Of a DNA stretch of 23,332 nt, positions 14,361-22,034 are shown in pieces. Both the position numbers and the translations under genes were made by a program. The stretch is taken from assembly GCA_030045295.1 (NCBI GenBank), contig JASIGD010000614.1, forward strand, positions 1 through 23,332, written 5' to 3'. This stretch comes from Streptosporangiaceae bacterium. GTDB taxonomy: Bacteria; Actinomycetota; Actinomycetes; Streptosporangiales; Streptosporangiaceae. The notes under the pieces were generated by a model. It was not told the origin of the DNA. It did no database searches and saw only the letters and a list, made by a program, of their open reading frames with translations. The number at the start of each line of letters is the position of its first letter. The stretch's first letter is position 1.

Positions 14361-15062
14361 ATGCGCAAATACGTGATTATGGGAGTGCAGGGCAGCGGCA
14401 AGGGCACGCAGAGCCACATGCTGGCGACCGAGCTGGATCTGGTGCACATCAGCGTGGGTGACATCTTCCGCTGGAACGTGCAGAACCACACCAAGATAGG
14501 CGCGCAGGTCCGGCGGGTGATGGCGGCCGGGGAGCTGGTGGGGGATGACCTGGTGGAGTCGGTGGTCCGCGAGCGGCTGACCGGGCACGACTGGAACTAC
14601 GGCTTCATCATCGACGGGTTCCCGCGGAACCGGCGGCAGGCCGAGTTCTTCCTGGAGAGCTACGACATCGACGGCGTCATCGAGCTCGACCTGCCCGACA
14701 GCGAGGTCCGCCGGCGGGTCCTCAACCGCAGGATGTGCGCGGGCTGCGGGATCAACTACAACCTGATCGACAGCAGCCCCGCGGTCCCCGGGCGGTGCGA
14801 CGCGTGCGGCGGAGAGCTGGTCACCAGGGAGGACGACACCGAGGAGGCGCTGGCGGTCAGGCTGCGGGATTATCACGAGAAGACGAACCCGGTGCTGGAC
14901 CTGTTCCGGCGCAAGGAGTACGTCATCAGCGTCGACGCGCGGCCCGGGGCCGAGGTCGTCCAGCAGGCGATCAGGGAGCGCCTGGGCCTGCCGCCCTACA
15001 ATCCCGGCCGCCCCGCCGCCGAGCCGGGCCGGCCGGTCCGCGAGGGATCCGCAGTTGCGTGA
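14361..15062 (+). CDS. adk: Adenylate kinase, zinc-LID type
   Basis: Interconverts ATP + AMP and 2 ADP. In 233 residues the P-loop is GVQGSGKGTQ (8-17), the AMP-binding and NMP helices contain HISVGDIFRW and GELVGDD, DGFPRN is at 85-90, and the LID carries four cysteines (126, 129, 146 and 149 in CAGCG and CDACGG) for zinc, followed by an RLRDYHEKTNPVLD-type segment. It has a 20-residue Pro-rich C-terminal extension. The housekeeping adk of actinobacteria usually lies between secY and map; this copy sits instead directly before prs, with an eight-base overlap. Since PRPP synthetase releases AMP, pairing it with an AMP kinase is sensible. I cannot tell whether another adk exists. Confidence 0.9.
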   Translation: MRKYVIMGVQGSGKGTQSHMLATELDLVHISVGDIFRWNVQNHTKIGAQVRRVMAAGELVGDDLVESVVRERLTGHDWNYGFIIDGFPRNRRQAEFFLESYDIDGVIELDLPDSEVRRRVLNRRMCAGCGINYNLIDSSPAVPGRCDACGGELVTREDDTEEALAVRLRDYHEKTNPVLDLFRRKEYVISVDARPGAEVVQQAIRERLGLPPYNPGRPAAEPGRPVREGSAVA

Positions 15063-15987
15063 GATCGCGGTGTTCGGCGGCAGCGCTCACCCCGCGCTGA
15101 CCGCCGAGATCTGCGCGTTCTTGGGCGTGCCGCAGCAGCCGGTGCTGCTGGAGCGGTTCGCGAACGACTGCCTGGAGGTCCAGCTGCAGGCCAACTGCCG
15201 GGAGCGGGACGTGTTCATCATCCAGCCGCTGGTCCGCCCGGTGCAGGAGCACCTGGTCGAGCTGCTGTTGATGACCGACGCGGCCCGCGGCGCGTCCGCC
15301 GCGCGGGTGACCGCGGTGATACCGCACTACGCGTACGCCCGGTCGGACAAGAAGGACAAGCCGAGGATTTCCATCGGCGCCCGGCTCGTCGCCGACCTGC
15401 TGGTCACCGCAGGCGTCAACCGGGTCCTCACGCTGAACCTGCACTCGCCGCAGGTGCACGGGTTCTTCTCGGTGCCGGTCGATCACCTGCACGCGCTGCG
15501 CGAGCTCGCGAGCTACTTCGGCGGCCGGGACCTGTCCGGCACCGTCGTGGTCTCGCCCGACCTGGGCTACGCCAAGAGCGCGGCCGCGTTCGCCCGCAGG
15601 CTCGGACTGCCGGTCGCCGCGGGCGCGAAGGAGCGGATCAGCGACACCGAGGTGCGGATCACCGCCATCATCGGGGACGTGTCCGGCCGGGACGTGATCA
15701 TCCTGGACGACGAGATCTCCCGCGGCACCACCGTGTTCGAACTACTCGACCGGCTGCACGAGCAGGAAGCGCGCTCGGTGGCCGTGGCCTGCACGCACGG
15801 CCTGTTCGCCGACAACGCGCTGGACAAGCTGGCCGCCGCGGACGTGACCGAGGTGGTGTGCACCAACACGGCCCCGGTCCCGGAGGACCACCCGAAGCTG
15901 CACGTGCTGTCGGTGGCCCCCGCGCTGGCCGAGGCGATCAACCGCATCCACAACGGCGAGTCGGTCAGCGCCCTGTTCGACCAGTAG
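15055..15987 (+). CDS. prs: Ribose-phosphate pyrophosphokinase (PRPP synthetase)
   Basis: Makes PRPP from ribose-5-phosphate and ATP, releasing AMP. The 310-residue protein has both phosphoribosyltransferase-like halves: LLERFANDCLEVQL, VIPHYAYARSDKKDKPRISIGARL (90-110), LNLHSPQVHGFF with the metal-binding histidines, and the PRPP loop ILDDEISRGTTVFEL (216-230). That loop departs from the usual DDxxxTGGT, and the catalytic flexible loop is also unusual (AKERISDTEV in place of a KRR-type segment). It starts with TTG at 15055, with GAGGGA eight bases upstream, and overlaps adk. It may be an alternative rather than the housekeeping Prs. Family certain; exact kinetics or donor unknown. Confidence 0.88.
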   Translation: MREIAVFGGSAHPALTAEICAFLGVPQQPVLLERFANDCLEVQLQANCRERDVFIIQPLVRPVQEHLVELLLMTDAARGASAARVTAVIPHYAYARSDKKDKPRISIGARLVADLLVTAGVNRVLTLNLHSPQVHGFFSVPVDHLHALRELASYFGGRDLSGTVVVSPDLGYAKSAAAFARRLGLPVAAGAKERISDTEVRITAIIGDVSGRDVIILDDEISRGTTVFELLDRLHEQEARSVAVACTHGLFADNALDKLAAADVTEVVCTNTAPVPEDHPKLHVLSVAPALAEAINRIHNGESVSALFDQ

Positions 15988-18188
15988 CGCCCGGCCGCAG
16001 AAGACCGTGTAGCGCCCGGCCGCAGAAGACCGTGGACAGTTACCCCGCGAATCCCGGGGGTTTGTGTCCACGATAAGGCGGAACCGCCCGCTCTGGCCGT
16101 CTGCACGATCCAGGCCAGGACCAGGGCTTCCTCGCGCCAGGCGTCGTACCGGCCGCTGCGGCCTCCGTGGCCCGCCCCCATCTGGATCTTGAGCAGGAAC
16201 GGCCCGCCCTTGGCGGTGGCCCGCAGCCGGGCCATCCACTTGGCGGGCTCGTGGAATCGCACCCGGGTGTCGTTCAGCCCGCCGAGGGCGAAGATCGGCG
16301 GGTAGGCCTGCCCGGTGACGTTCTCGTACGGCGAGTACGACTTCATGTACGCGTAGACCTGCGGGTCATGCAGCGGGTCGCCCCACTCTTCCCATTCGGT
16401 TACGGTCAGCGGCAGCGACGGGTCCAGGATCGAGTTCAGCGCGTCGACGAACGGCACGTTGGCCACGATGCCGGCGAAGGACTCCGGCGACATGTTCGCC
16501 ACCGCGCCCATCAGCAGGCCGCCCGCTGAGCCGCCCCGCGCGACCAGCCGCTCCCGGGACGTCCACCCCTCGCGGACCAGGTGCTCCGCGCAGGCGATGA
16601 AGTCGGTGAACGTGTTCATCTTGCGCAGCAGCTTCCCGTCGGTGTACCAGGACCGGCCCATCTCCCCGCCGCCCCTGACGTGCGCGATCGCGTAGACGAA
16701 ACCCCGGTCGAGCAGCGAGAGCACGGGAACGGAGAAGCCCGGGTCCCTCGAGGCCTCGTAGCTGCCGTAGCCGTTCAGCAGGCAGGGCGCGCTGCGGTCG
16801 CGCGGGGTGTCCTTGCGGCAGACCAGCGAGACGGGAATCCGCGTGCCGTCGCTCGCCACCGCCCATTCCCGGTGCTCCTGGTAGTCCTCGGGCCGGTAGG
16901 GCACGCCCGCGGGCGACGGAAGAACCGGCTGGCGCTTGAGCAAGGTCAGCCCGCCGGTGGCCATGTCGCAGTCGTAGACCGAGTCCGGCGTCACCAGCGA
17001 GGTATACGACAGCCGGAACCGGGTGGCCTGGAAGTCGGGGTTCGGCCCCGGCCCGACCCGGTAGACCGGCTCGGGGAAGGCGATCTCATGCTCGCCGCCG
17101 CGGCGCAGGATCCTGAGCCCGGTCAGCCCGTCGCGCCGGAAGTGCACCATGGTGTAGTCCGCGAACGCCGCCAGGCCCAGCAGCCGGGTATCGGCCCGGT
17201 GCGGGACCAGCGGGGTCCACCGGCCCGGATCGGCCAGCGGAGCGCTGGCGATCTCGAAGTTGTCCGCGTCCCGGTTGTGCAGGATGAGCAGCCGGTCCCC
17301 GGCGTGGTCCACTTGATAGTCGACGCCCTGCCTGCGGGGCGCCACCACGGTAAACGCGGCGTCCGGCGTCGACGCGTCCAGCAGCCACACCTCGCTGGTC
17401 AGCACGCTGACGGACGTGATGAGCAGGAGGCGCTCGCTGCGGGTCAGGCTGACGTAGGCGTGGAAGCGCTCGTCGGGCTCCTCGAACACGATCGTGTCGT
17501 CGGCGGCGGGGGTGCCGATGCGGTGCCGCCAGACCCGGTAGGGGCGCCAGGCCAGGTCGACGGTGACGTAGAACAGCGCCGAGCCGTCCAGGGACCACGC
17601 GCAGTCGCCGTAGGTGTCCGGGACCTGGTCCGCCAGCAAGGCGCCGGTGGCCAGGTCTTTGATCCTGATCGTGTACCGCTCCCCGCCGGTGAAGTCCGTG
17701 GAATAAGCGAGCCAGCGCTGATCCGGGCTCGGCTGGTACGTGCCGAGGGCGAAGTAATCGGAGCCTGCCGCCAGCTCGTTCCCGTCGAGCAGCACTTCCT
17801 CCCCGTCGAGCGGCTGGCCGTCCGCGGCGGCGGGCGGGATGACCTCCCCGGGCCGGACCGCGCGGCGGCAGCGCACCGCGTACTGCGCGCCCTCGACCGT
17901 CCGCGAGTAGTACCACCAGCCGCCCTTGCGCACCGGGACCGACATGTCGGCCTGCTGCGTCCGCGCCTTAATCTCGGCGAAGATCTCGTCCTGGAGCGGG
18001 ATAAGGCCCGCGGTGACCGCCTCGGTGTAGGCATTCTCGGCGTTGAGGTAGGCGATCGTGTCCGGGTCGCCGGAATCGGCGAGCCAGGCGTACTCGTCGA
18101 TGACCGTGTCGCCGTGATGGCTGCGCTCGCTGGGCACCTGCTTGGCGGACGGCGGTTCGGGGGGCTCCACGCGCGGCTCGATGCTCAT
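15567..18188 (-). CDS. ptrB: Oligopeptidase B-type prolyl oligopeptidase, with a frameshifted run-on C-terminus
   Basis: A cytosolic S9A serine peptidase that cuts short peptides, probably after Arg/Lys. The N-terminal lead-in (HHGDTVIDEYAWLADSGD) and seven-bladed propeller (about 75-420) precede the alpha/beta-hydrolase domain. The catalytic triad is Ser554 in GGSAGG, Asp640 in GLNDTRV and His674 in GAGHGGRSGRYD; GGGEMGRSWYTDGK is also typical of oligopeptidase B. The peptidase domain ends near residue 700 (about 16087). The frame then continues for about 170 codons, the last 140 antisense to prs, because the 25-bp tandem duplication shifted it past a TGA at 15965-15967. With one copy the protein would have 732 residues. 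No ribosome binding site precedes ATG 18188; TAGACT lies eight bases upstream, so it may be leaderless. Confidence 0.85.
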   Translation of the reverse strand: MSIEPRVEPPEPPSAKQVPSERSHHGDTVIDEYAWLADSGDPDTIAYLNAENAYTEAVTAGLIPLQDEIFAEIKARTQQADMSVPVRKGGWWYYSRTVEGAQYAVRCRRAVRPGEVIPPAAADGQPLDGEEVLLDGNELAAGSDYFALGTYQPSPDQRWLAYSTDFTGGERYTIRIKDLATGALLADQVPDTYGDCAWSLDGSALFYVTVDLAWRPYRVWRHRIGTPAADDTIVFEEPDERFHAYVSLTRSERLLLITSVSVLTSEVWLLDASTPDAAFTVVAPRRQGVDYQVDHAGDRLLILHNRDADNFEIASAPLADPGRWTPLVPHRADTRLLGLAAFADYTMVHFRRDGLTGLRILRRGGEHEIAFPEPVYRVGPGPNPDFQATRFRLSYTSLVTPDSVYDCDMATGGLTLLKRQPVLPSPAGVPYRPEDYQEHREWAVASDGTRIPVSLVCRKDTPRDRSAPCLLNGYGSYEASRDPGFSVPVLSLLDRGFVYAIAHVRGGGEMGRSWYTDGKLLRKMNTFTDFIACAEHLVREGWTSRERLVARGGSAGGLLMGAVANMSPESFAGIVANVPFVDALNSILDPSLPLTVTEWEEWGDPLHDPQVYAYMKSYSPYENVTGQAYPPIFALGGLNDTRVRFHEPAKWMARLRATAKGGPFLLKIQMGAGHGGRSGRYDAWREEALVLAWIVQTARAGGSALSWTQTPGIRGVTVHGLLRPGATRSSAAGRYWSNRALTDSPLWMRLIASASAGATDSTCSFGWSSGTGAVLVHTTSVTSAAASLSSALSANRPCVQATATERASCSCSRSSSSNTVVPREISSSRMITSRPDTSPMMAVIRTSVSLIRSFAPAATGSPSLRANAAALLA
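15985..16034. repeat. Exact 25-bp tandem duplication at the prs/oligopeptidase 3' junction
   Basis: Positions 15985-16009 and 16010-16034 are identical. The first copy starts with the TAG stop of prs. Because 25 is not a multiple of three, the duplication shifts the frame of the leftward oligopeptidase gene and removes the stop that a single copy would give. Confidence 0.93.
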
Positions 18189-18452
18189 GAAGGCCCAGTC
18201 TAGTGACGCCCCGCAGCGGCCAGGCCTGCCGCGATGCGGCTGCGCGCAGGCGCCGGCGGGTTACAAAAGACTGTCTTCCGAACGGACCGCGGTGCTCGCC
18301 CCCCGGCCCCGGTCACGCCCCCGCCGGCCCGAACCTGCCGTGGCGCGTGTTTCGTGTCCCCGGTTCTGTGATCCCGGGCGCACCGAGGAAAGTCCGTATC
18401 GCTAACCTGTCCGGTGGAAGGCTTGGTACCAGCGGAAGGAGTGAGCGGTCCA

Positions 18453-19526
18453 GTGACCGAACTGTCGCAATTCCCGCCGGTCCCGCAGCTTCCGCCCGAG
18501 CCGCAGCCAGTGCTGACCCCGCTCACCGCGGCCGCGATCTTCTTGGTGCTGACCATCAGTCCGGGCGGCGAGGCAGCCTGCCGGGACCTGCTGAGCGACT
18601 GGACCAGCCTGGAGCGAGCCGTCGGCTTCCGCTCTCCGGTTTCCGGGCTCGCCTGCGTGGCCGCGGTGGGCTCACAGGCCTGGGACCGCCTGTTCGCGGG
18701 CCCGCGCCCGGCCGAGCTGCACCCGTTCCGGGAACTGTCCGGGGCCAGGCACCGCGCCCCCGCTACTCCCGGGGACCTGCTCCTCCACATCCGGCATGAG
18801 CGGATGGACCTGTGCTTCGAGTTCGCGTCCCAGGTGATGGACCGGCTGGCCGGGGCGGTGACGGTGGCCGATGAGGTGCACGGGTTCCGGTTCTTCGACG
18901 ACCGCGACCTGCTCGGCTTCGTGGACGGGACCGAGAACCCGGTCGGCGGCGCGGCCGGCGCGTCGGCTCTGACCGGCGCCGCGGACCCCGACTTCGCCGG
19001 CGGCAGCTACGTCATCGTGCAGAAGTACCTGCACGACATGAAGGCGTGGAATGCCCTGCCCACCGAGGAGCAGGAGCGGGTGATCGGGCGGTCCAAGCTG
19101 GACGACATCGAGATGCCCGACGAGATCAAGCCCGTCAACTCCCACGTCGCCGTGAACACCATCGTCGGCGCCGACGGCGTCCAGCGCCAGATCCTGCGGG
19201 CCAACATGCCCTTCGGGGATCTCGGCCGAGAGGAGTTCGGCACGTACTACATCGCCTACTCGGCCACGCCGAGCGTGACCGAGCAGATGCTGGTCAACAT
19301 GTTCATCGGCAGCCCGCCTGGTAACACGGACCACATCCTCGATTTCTCCACGGCGGTCACCGGCGGGCTGTTCTTCGCGCCGTCGGCGGACTTCCTCGAC
19401 GACCTTCCGGATCCGCCGGGCGCCTCCGGCACGCCTGCTGCCGAGCAGGCGGCCGGGCCGGCGGACACCGTTTCCCCGGGCACTGGTTCCCTGGGCATCG
19501 GCAGCCTGAAGAGGAGCATTCCATGA
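18453..19526 (+). CDS. DyP-type haem peroxidase with encapsulin-targeting tail
   Basis: A dye-decolourising peroxidase of the bacterial P/B class. From the GTG at 18453 (357 residues) the haem motif GFVDG is at 155-159 (Asp158), the proximal ligand is His231 in NSHVAVN, and the distal pair is Arg249 and Asn251 in LRANMPFG. All match Rhodococcus DypB (Asp153, His226, Arg244, Asn246) with a constant offset of five. After a Pro/Ala/Gly linker (about 319-344) the last 13 residues, GSLGIGSLKRSIP, form an encapsulin cargo-loading peptide. GGAAGGAG (18434-18441) precedes this start; an in-frame GTG at 18414 would add 13 residues. The stop overlaps the encapsulin start (ATGA), so cargo and shell are translated together. 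Confidence 0.93.
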   Translation: MTELSQFPPVPQLPPEPQPVLTPLTAAAIFLVLTISPGGEAACRDLLSDWTSLERAVGFRSPVSGLACVAAVGSQAWDRLFAGPRPAELHPFRELSGARHRAPATPGDLLLHIRHERMDLCFEFASQVMDRLAGAVTVADEVHGFRFFDDRDLLGFVDGTENPVGGAAGASALTGAADPDFAGGSYVIVQKYLHDMKAWNALPTEEQERVIGRSKLDDIEMPDEIKPVNSHVAVNTIVGADGVQRQILRANMPFGDLGREEFGTYYIAYSATPSVTEQMLVNMFIGSPPGNTDHILDFSTAVTGGLFFAPSADFLDDLPDPPGASGTPAAEQAAGPADTVSPGTGSLGIGSLKRSIP

Positions 19527-20347
19527 ACAACCTGTACCGCGAACTGGCTCCGGTCACCGACGAGGCCTGGGCGAGCATCGAGGAGGAGGCGCGCCGCACG
19601 TTCGAGCGGCACATCGCCGGGCGCCGGGTGGTCGACGTCAAGGGGCCCGAAGGCACGGCGCTGGCCAGCGTCGGCACCGGCCACACCAGCCCGATCGACC
19701 CGCCCGCGGACGGGGTTAGGGCCAGGCTCCGCACGGCGCAGGCGCTAGTGGAACTGAGAGTGCCGTTCACGCTGGACCGCCAGGACGTCGACGACGTGGA
19801 GCGCGGCGCGCTCGACTCGAACTGGCAGCCGGTCAAGGACGCCGCCAAGCAGATCGCCTTCGCCGAGGACCGGGCGATCTTCGAGGGGTACGCCGCGGCC
19901 GGCGTCACCGGGGTCAGGCAGAGTTCGTCCAACCCGTCGCTGTCGCTGCCCGCCGAGGTCCTGGACTACCCGGACGTCGCCAGCCAGGCGGTGAGCTCGC
20001 TAAGGCTGGCCGGCGTCAACGGCCCCTACAACCTGCTGCTGTCCGCCGACGCGTACACGGCGGTGAACGAGACCTCAGACCACGGCTACCCGATCCGGGA
20101 CCACCTGGCCCGGGTCGTGGACGGGGAGATCATCTGGGCCCCGGCCATCGACGGGGCGTTCGTGCTGACCGGCCGGGGCGGCGACTACGAGCTGCGGCTC
20201 GGCCAGGACCTGTCGATCGGGTACCTGTCCCACGACGCGGACCAGGTGCAGCTGTACTTCCAGGAATCCCTGACGTTCCTGGTGTACACGACCGAGGCCA
20301 GCGTGCCGCTGACCGCGCGAGCTGAGCAACCGCGCCGCCGCAGGTAG
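19523..20347 (+). CDS. Family 1 encapsulin shell protein
   Basis: An HK97-fold protein that assembles into a hollow protein nanocompartment around the upstream peroxidase. The 274-residue sequence has the typical N-terminal arm NNLYRELAPVTDEAWASIEEEA that docks cargo inside, GRRVVDVKGPEG, the DVERGALDSNW and AAKQIAFAEDRAIFEGY segments of the P-domain, IRDHLARVVDGEIIWAPAIDGAFVLTGRGG, and the A-domain end ESLTFLVYTTEASVPL. It ends in an extra basic tail (AEQPRRRR) beyond the usual end of the family; the C-terminus of encapsulins faces outward. GAGGAG (19511-19516) lies six bases before the ATG. No second cargo gene such as a ferritin-like protein is adjacent. Confidence 0.94.
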   Translation: MNNLYRELAPVTDEAWASIEEEARRTFERHIAGRRVVDVKGPEGTALASVGTGHTSPIDPPADGVRARLRTAQALVELRVPFTLDRQDVDDVERGALDSNWQPVKDAAKQIAFAEDRAIFEGYAAAGVTGVRQSSSNPSLSLPAEVLDYPDVASQAVSSLRLAGVNGPYNLLLSADAYTAVNETSDHGYPIRDHLARVVDGEIIWAPAIDGAFVLTGRGGDYELRLGQDLSIGYLSHDADQVQLYFQESLTFLVYTTEASVPLTARAEQPRRRR

Positions 20348-20381
20348 CCGAGCCGGCAGCCGGCGGCGGCCCCCGGCCCGG

Positions 20382-20714
20382 TCACTCGTACCGGGTGGGC
20401 GGGAACGGATGGTCCTCGTCGACGGCGTGCAGTTCGCCCTTGTCGAGCTCGCGCTCGACCTCGGCCCGTTCCTCCTGGTACACCCCGGTCTGGGTGATGT
20501 CGTCGGTCAGCGGGGGCGTGTCCGTGGCCGGCGGCACCTCGTCGGGATCGAACGGGTCGATCCCGGCGGCGACGCGCTCTTCCTCGGTGAGCCGGGCGAG
20601 CTCGTCGTCGTCCAGGCGGTCTATCTCGCCGCCGTGCAACCTGCGGTTCCGGTGAAACCGCTCGGCAAATTCGTCAGCGAACTCAGCGGGCTCATCGGGG
20701 TCTTGCTCCGACAT
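20382..20714 (-). CDS. Acidic hypothetical protein
   Basis: A 110-residue, strongly acidic, soluble protein (MSEQDPDEPAEFADEFAERFHRN...), with DRLDDDELARLTEEERVAAGIDPFDPDEVPPATDTPP in the middle and DEDHPFPPTRYE at the end. It is probably partly disordered. Similar short acidic proteins occur in actinomycetes, but I know of no function. The ATG at 20714 has GGAGGAG about eight bases upstream, which supports it as a real gene. It converges on the encapsulin gene and shares strand with the P450 gene upstream. Confidence 0.75.
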   Translation of the reverse strand: MSEQDPDEPAEFADEFAERFHRNRRLHGGEIDRLDDDELARLTEEERVAAGIDPFDPDEVPPATDTPPLTDDITQTGVYQEERAEVERELDKGELHAVDEDHPFPPTRYE

Positions 20715-20774
20715 TCGCGTCTCCTCCGGATTTCGGGTTCAGGTCGCGGCATCGCGTACCCGGGCGGCCTGACC

Positions 20775-22034
20775 TCAACCAGGATAGGAGGCCGCCGTCC
20801 AGAGCACAGACAGACCGGGTGGTTTGCGGAAGACCAGGCCTCGCGGCGCGCTGGGGGAGCTCGGGTCGAGGCGCAGCCGGGGGAGCCCGGCTAGCAGCGT
20901 TTCGACGGCCGTGCGCGCTTCCAGGCGAGCCAGGTGCGCGCCGAGGCAGAAATGCGGGCCGCGCGCGAAGGCCAGGTGCCGGGCCGCGTTCGGGCGCCGC
21001 AGGTCGAACCGGTCGGGACCGGCGAAGACCGCCGGGTCCCGGTTCGCCCCGGCGATGGACACCGTCACCTGATCGCCCGCCCGGACGCTGGCGCCGCCGA
21101 GCCGCGCGTCCCTGGTCGCGTACCGGTCGACGACCGCCGCGGCGGGCTCGAGCCGGAGCGACTCCTCGATCACCGCGGGTATCAGGCCCGGATCGGCGCG
21201 GACCAGGTCCACCTCGCGCGGGTGTGACAGCAGGTGCCAGGCGGCGTTGGCGATCATGCCTTCGGTCGTCTCGATGCCGCCGAACATCAGGACCGCCGCG
21301 TCCGAGATCGCCTCGTCCGCGGTCAGCGGCCCGGTCGCCTCGGCCAGCACGCAGGTGCCCCGCGGTGCCGCGATGATCTCGCGCAGCTTGGCCGCGAGCT
21401 CGGCGAAGGCCGCCGTGCCCGCTGCCGCGGTGCGGTCCCGGCCGCCGCCGGCATTCGGGGCGCGGCCTTCAGGAGGCGCGCTGGCCGCCGCCTCGGCCTG
21501 GACGGCGGCCACGATCCCGTCGTACCACCTGAGGATTCGCGCCGGGTCGGTTCGCCCGAGGCCGAGCGCTTCCGCCATGACGGCGACCGCCAGCGGCCCG
21601 GCGACGGTCCGGCGGAGCTCGGCCTGGCCCTGCGGGCGAATCGCCGATACCAGGCGGTCAGCCTCGGCGCTGGTGAACGAGGCGAACCGGGCGTGGATCT
21701 CGTCATGCCGGAAGGGCCGGTTGAAAGGGTCCCGGTGGCGTGCGTGCTGCCCGCCGTCCAGCGAGAGCATGCTCGGGCCGACCACCTTGGCCGTAGAGAA
21801 CCGCGGGTCATCGACGGTGAACGTCCGCCAATCCCGCAGTACCGCGACGGCGAGGTCATAACCGGTGACCAGCCACGTGCCGAGGACCGGCACCCAGCAG
21901 ACCGGCGCGGCGGCCCTGAGCCTGGCCAGTACCGGGTGCGGGTCGGCTTCCAGGTCGGCCAGCGTGACCGCCTCGGCCGGCGTACTCGGCCCACGCACGC
22001 TACCCACCGTGACCGGGGGAGTGCTCCCGGGCAC
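20775..22034 (-). CDS. Cytochrome P450
   Basis: A soluble haem-thiolate monooxygenase of the bacterial class I type. In 419 residues it has the I-helix oxygen-activation motif FGGIETT (251-257), the K-helix ExxR (Glu291 to Arg294), and the haem loop FARGPHFCLG with Cys363 as iron ligand. A low-complexity Ala/Gly/Pro stretch at about 182-207 lies between the F/G region and the I-helix. The start is uncertain: GTG at 22034 overlaps the upstream gene by 35 bases, while GTG codons at 22007 and 21998 would bring the start to its stop; none has a good ribosome binding site. No ferredoxin or reductase gene adjoins. Substrate unknown. Confidence 0.9.
   Translation of the reverse strand: MPGSTPPVTVGSVRGPSTPAEAVTLADLEADPHPVLARLRAAAPVCWVPVLGTWLVTGYDLAVAVLRDWRTFTVDDPRFSTAKVVGPSMLSLDGGQHARHRDPFNRPFRHDEIHARFASFTSAEADRLVSAIRPQGQAELRRTVAGPLAVAVMAEALGLGRTDPARILRWYDGIVAAVQAEAAASAPPEGRAPNAGGGRDRTAAAGTAAFAELAAKLREIIAAPRGTCVLAEATGPLTADEAISDAAVLMFGGIETTEGMIANAAWHLLSHPREVDLVRADPGLIPAVIEESLRLEPAAAVVDRYATRDARLGGASVRAGDQVTVSIAGANRDPAVFAGPDRFDLRRPNAARHLAFARGPHFCLGAHLARLEARTAVETLLAGLPRLRLDPSSPSAPRGLVFRKPPGLSVLWTAASYPG

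Noticed and set aside
16581..18203. Rightward 540-codon frame opposite the oligopeptidase
   Set aside because: The leftward frame has an intact catalytic triad and full domain order; this one shows no motif.
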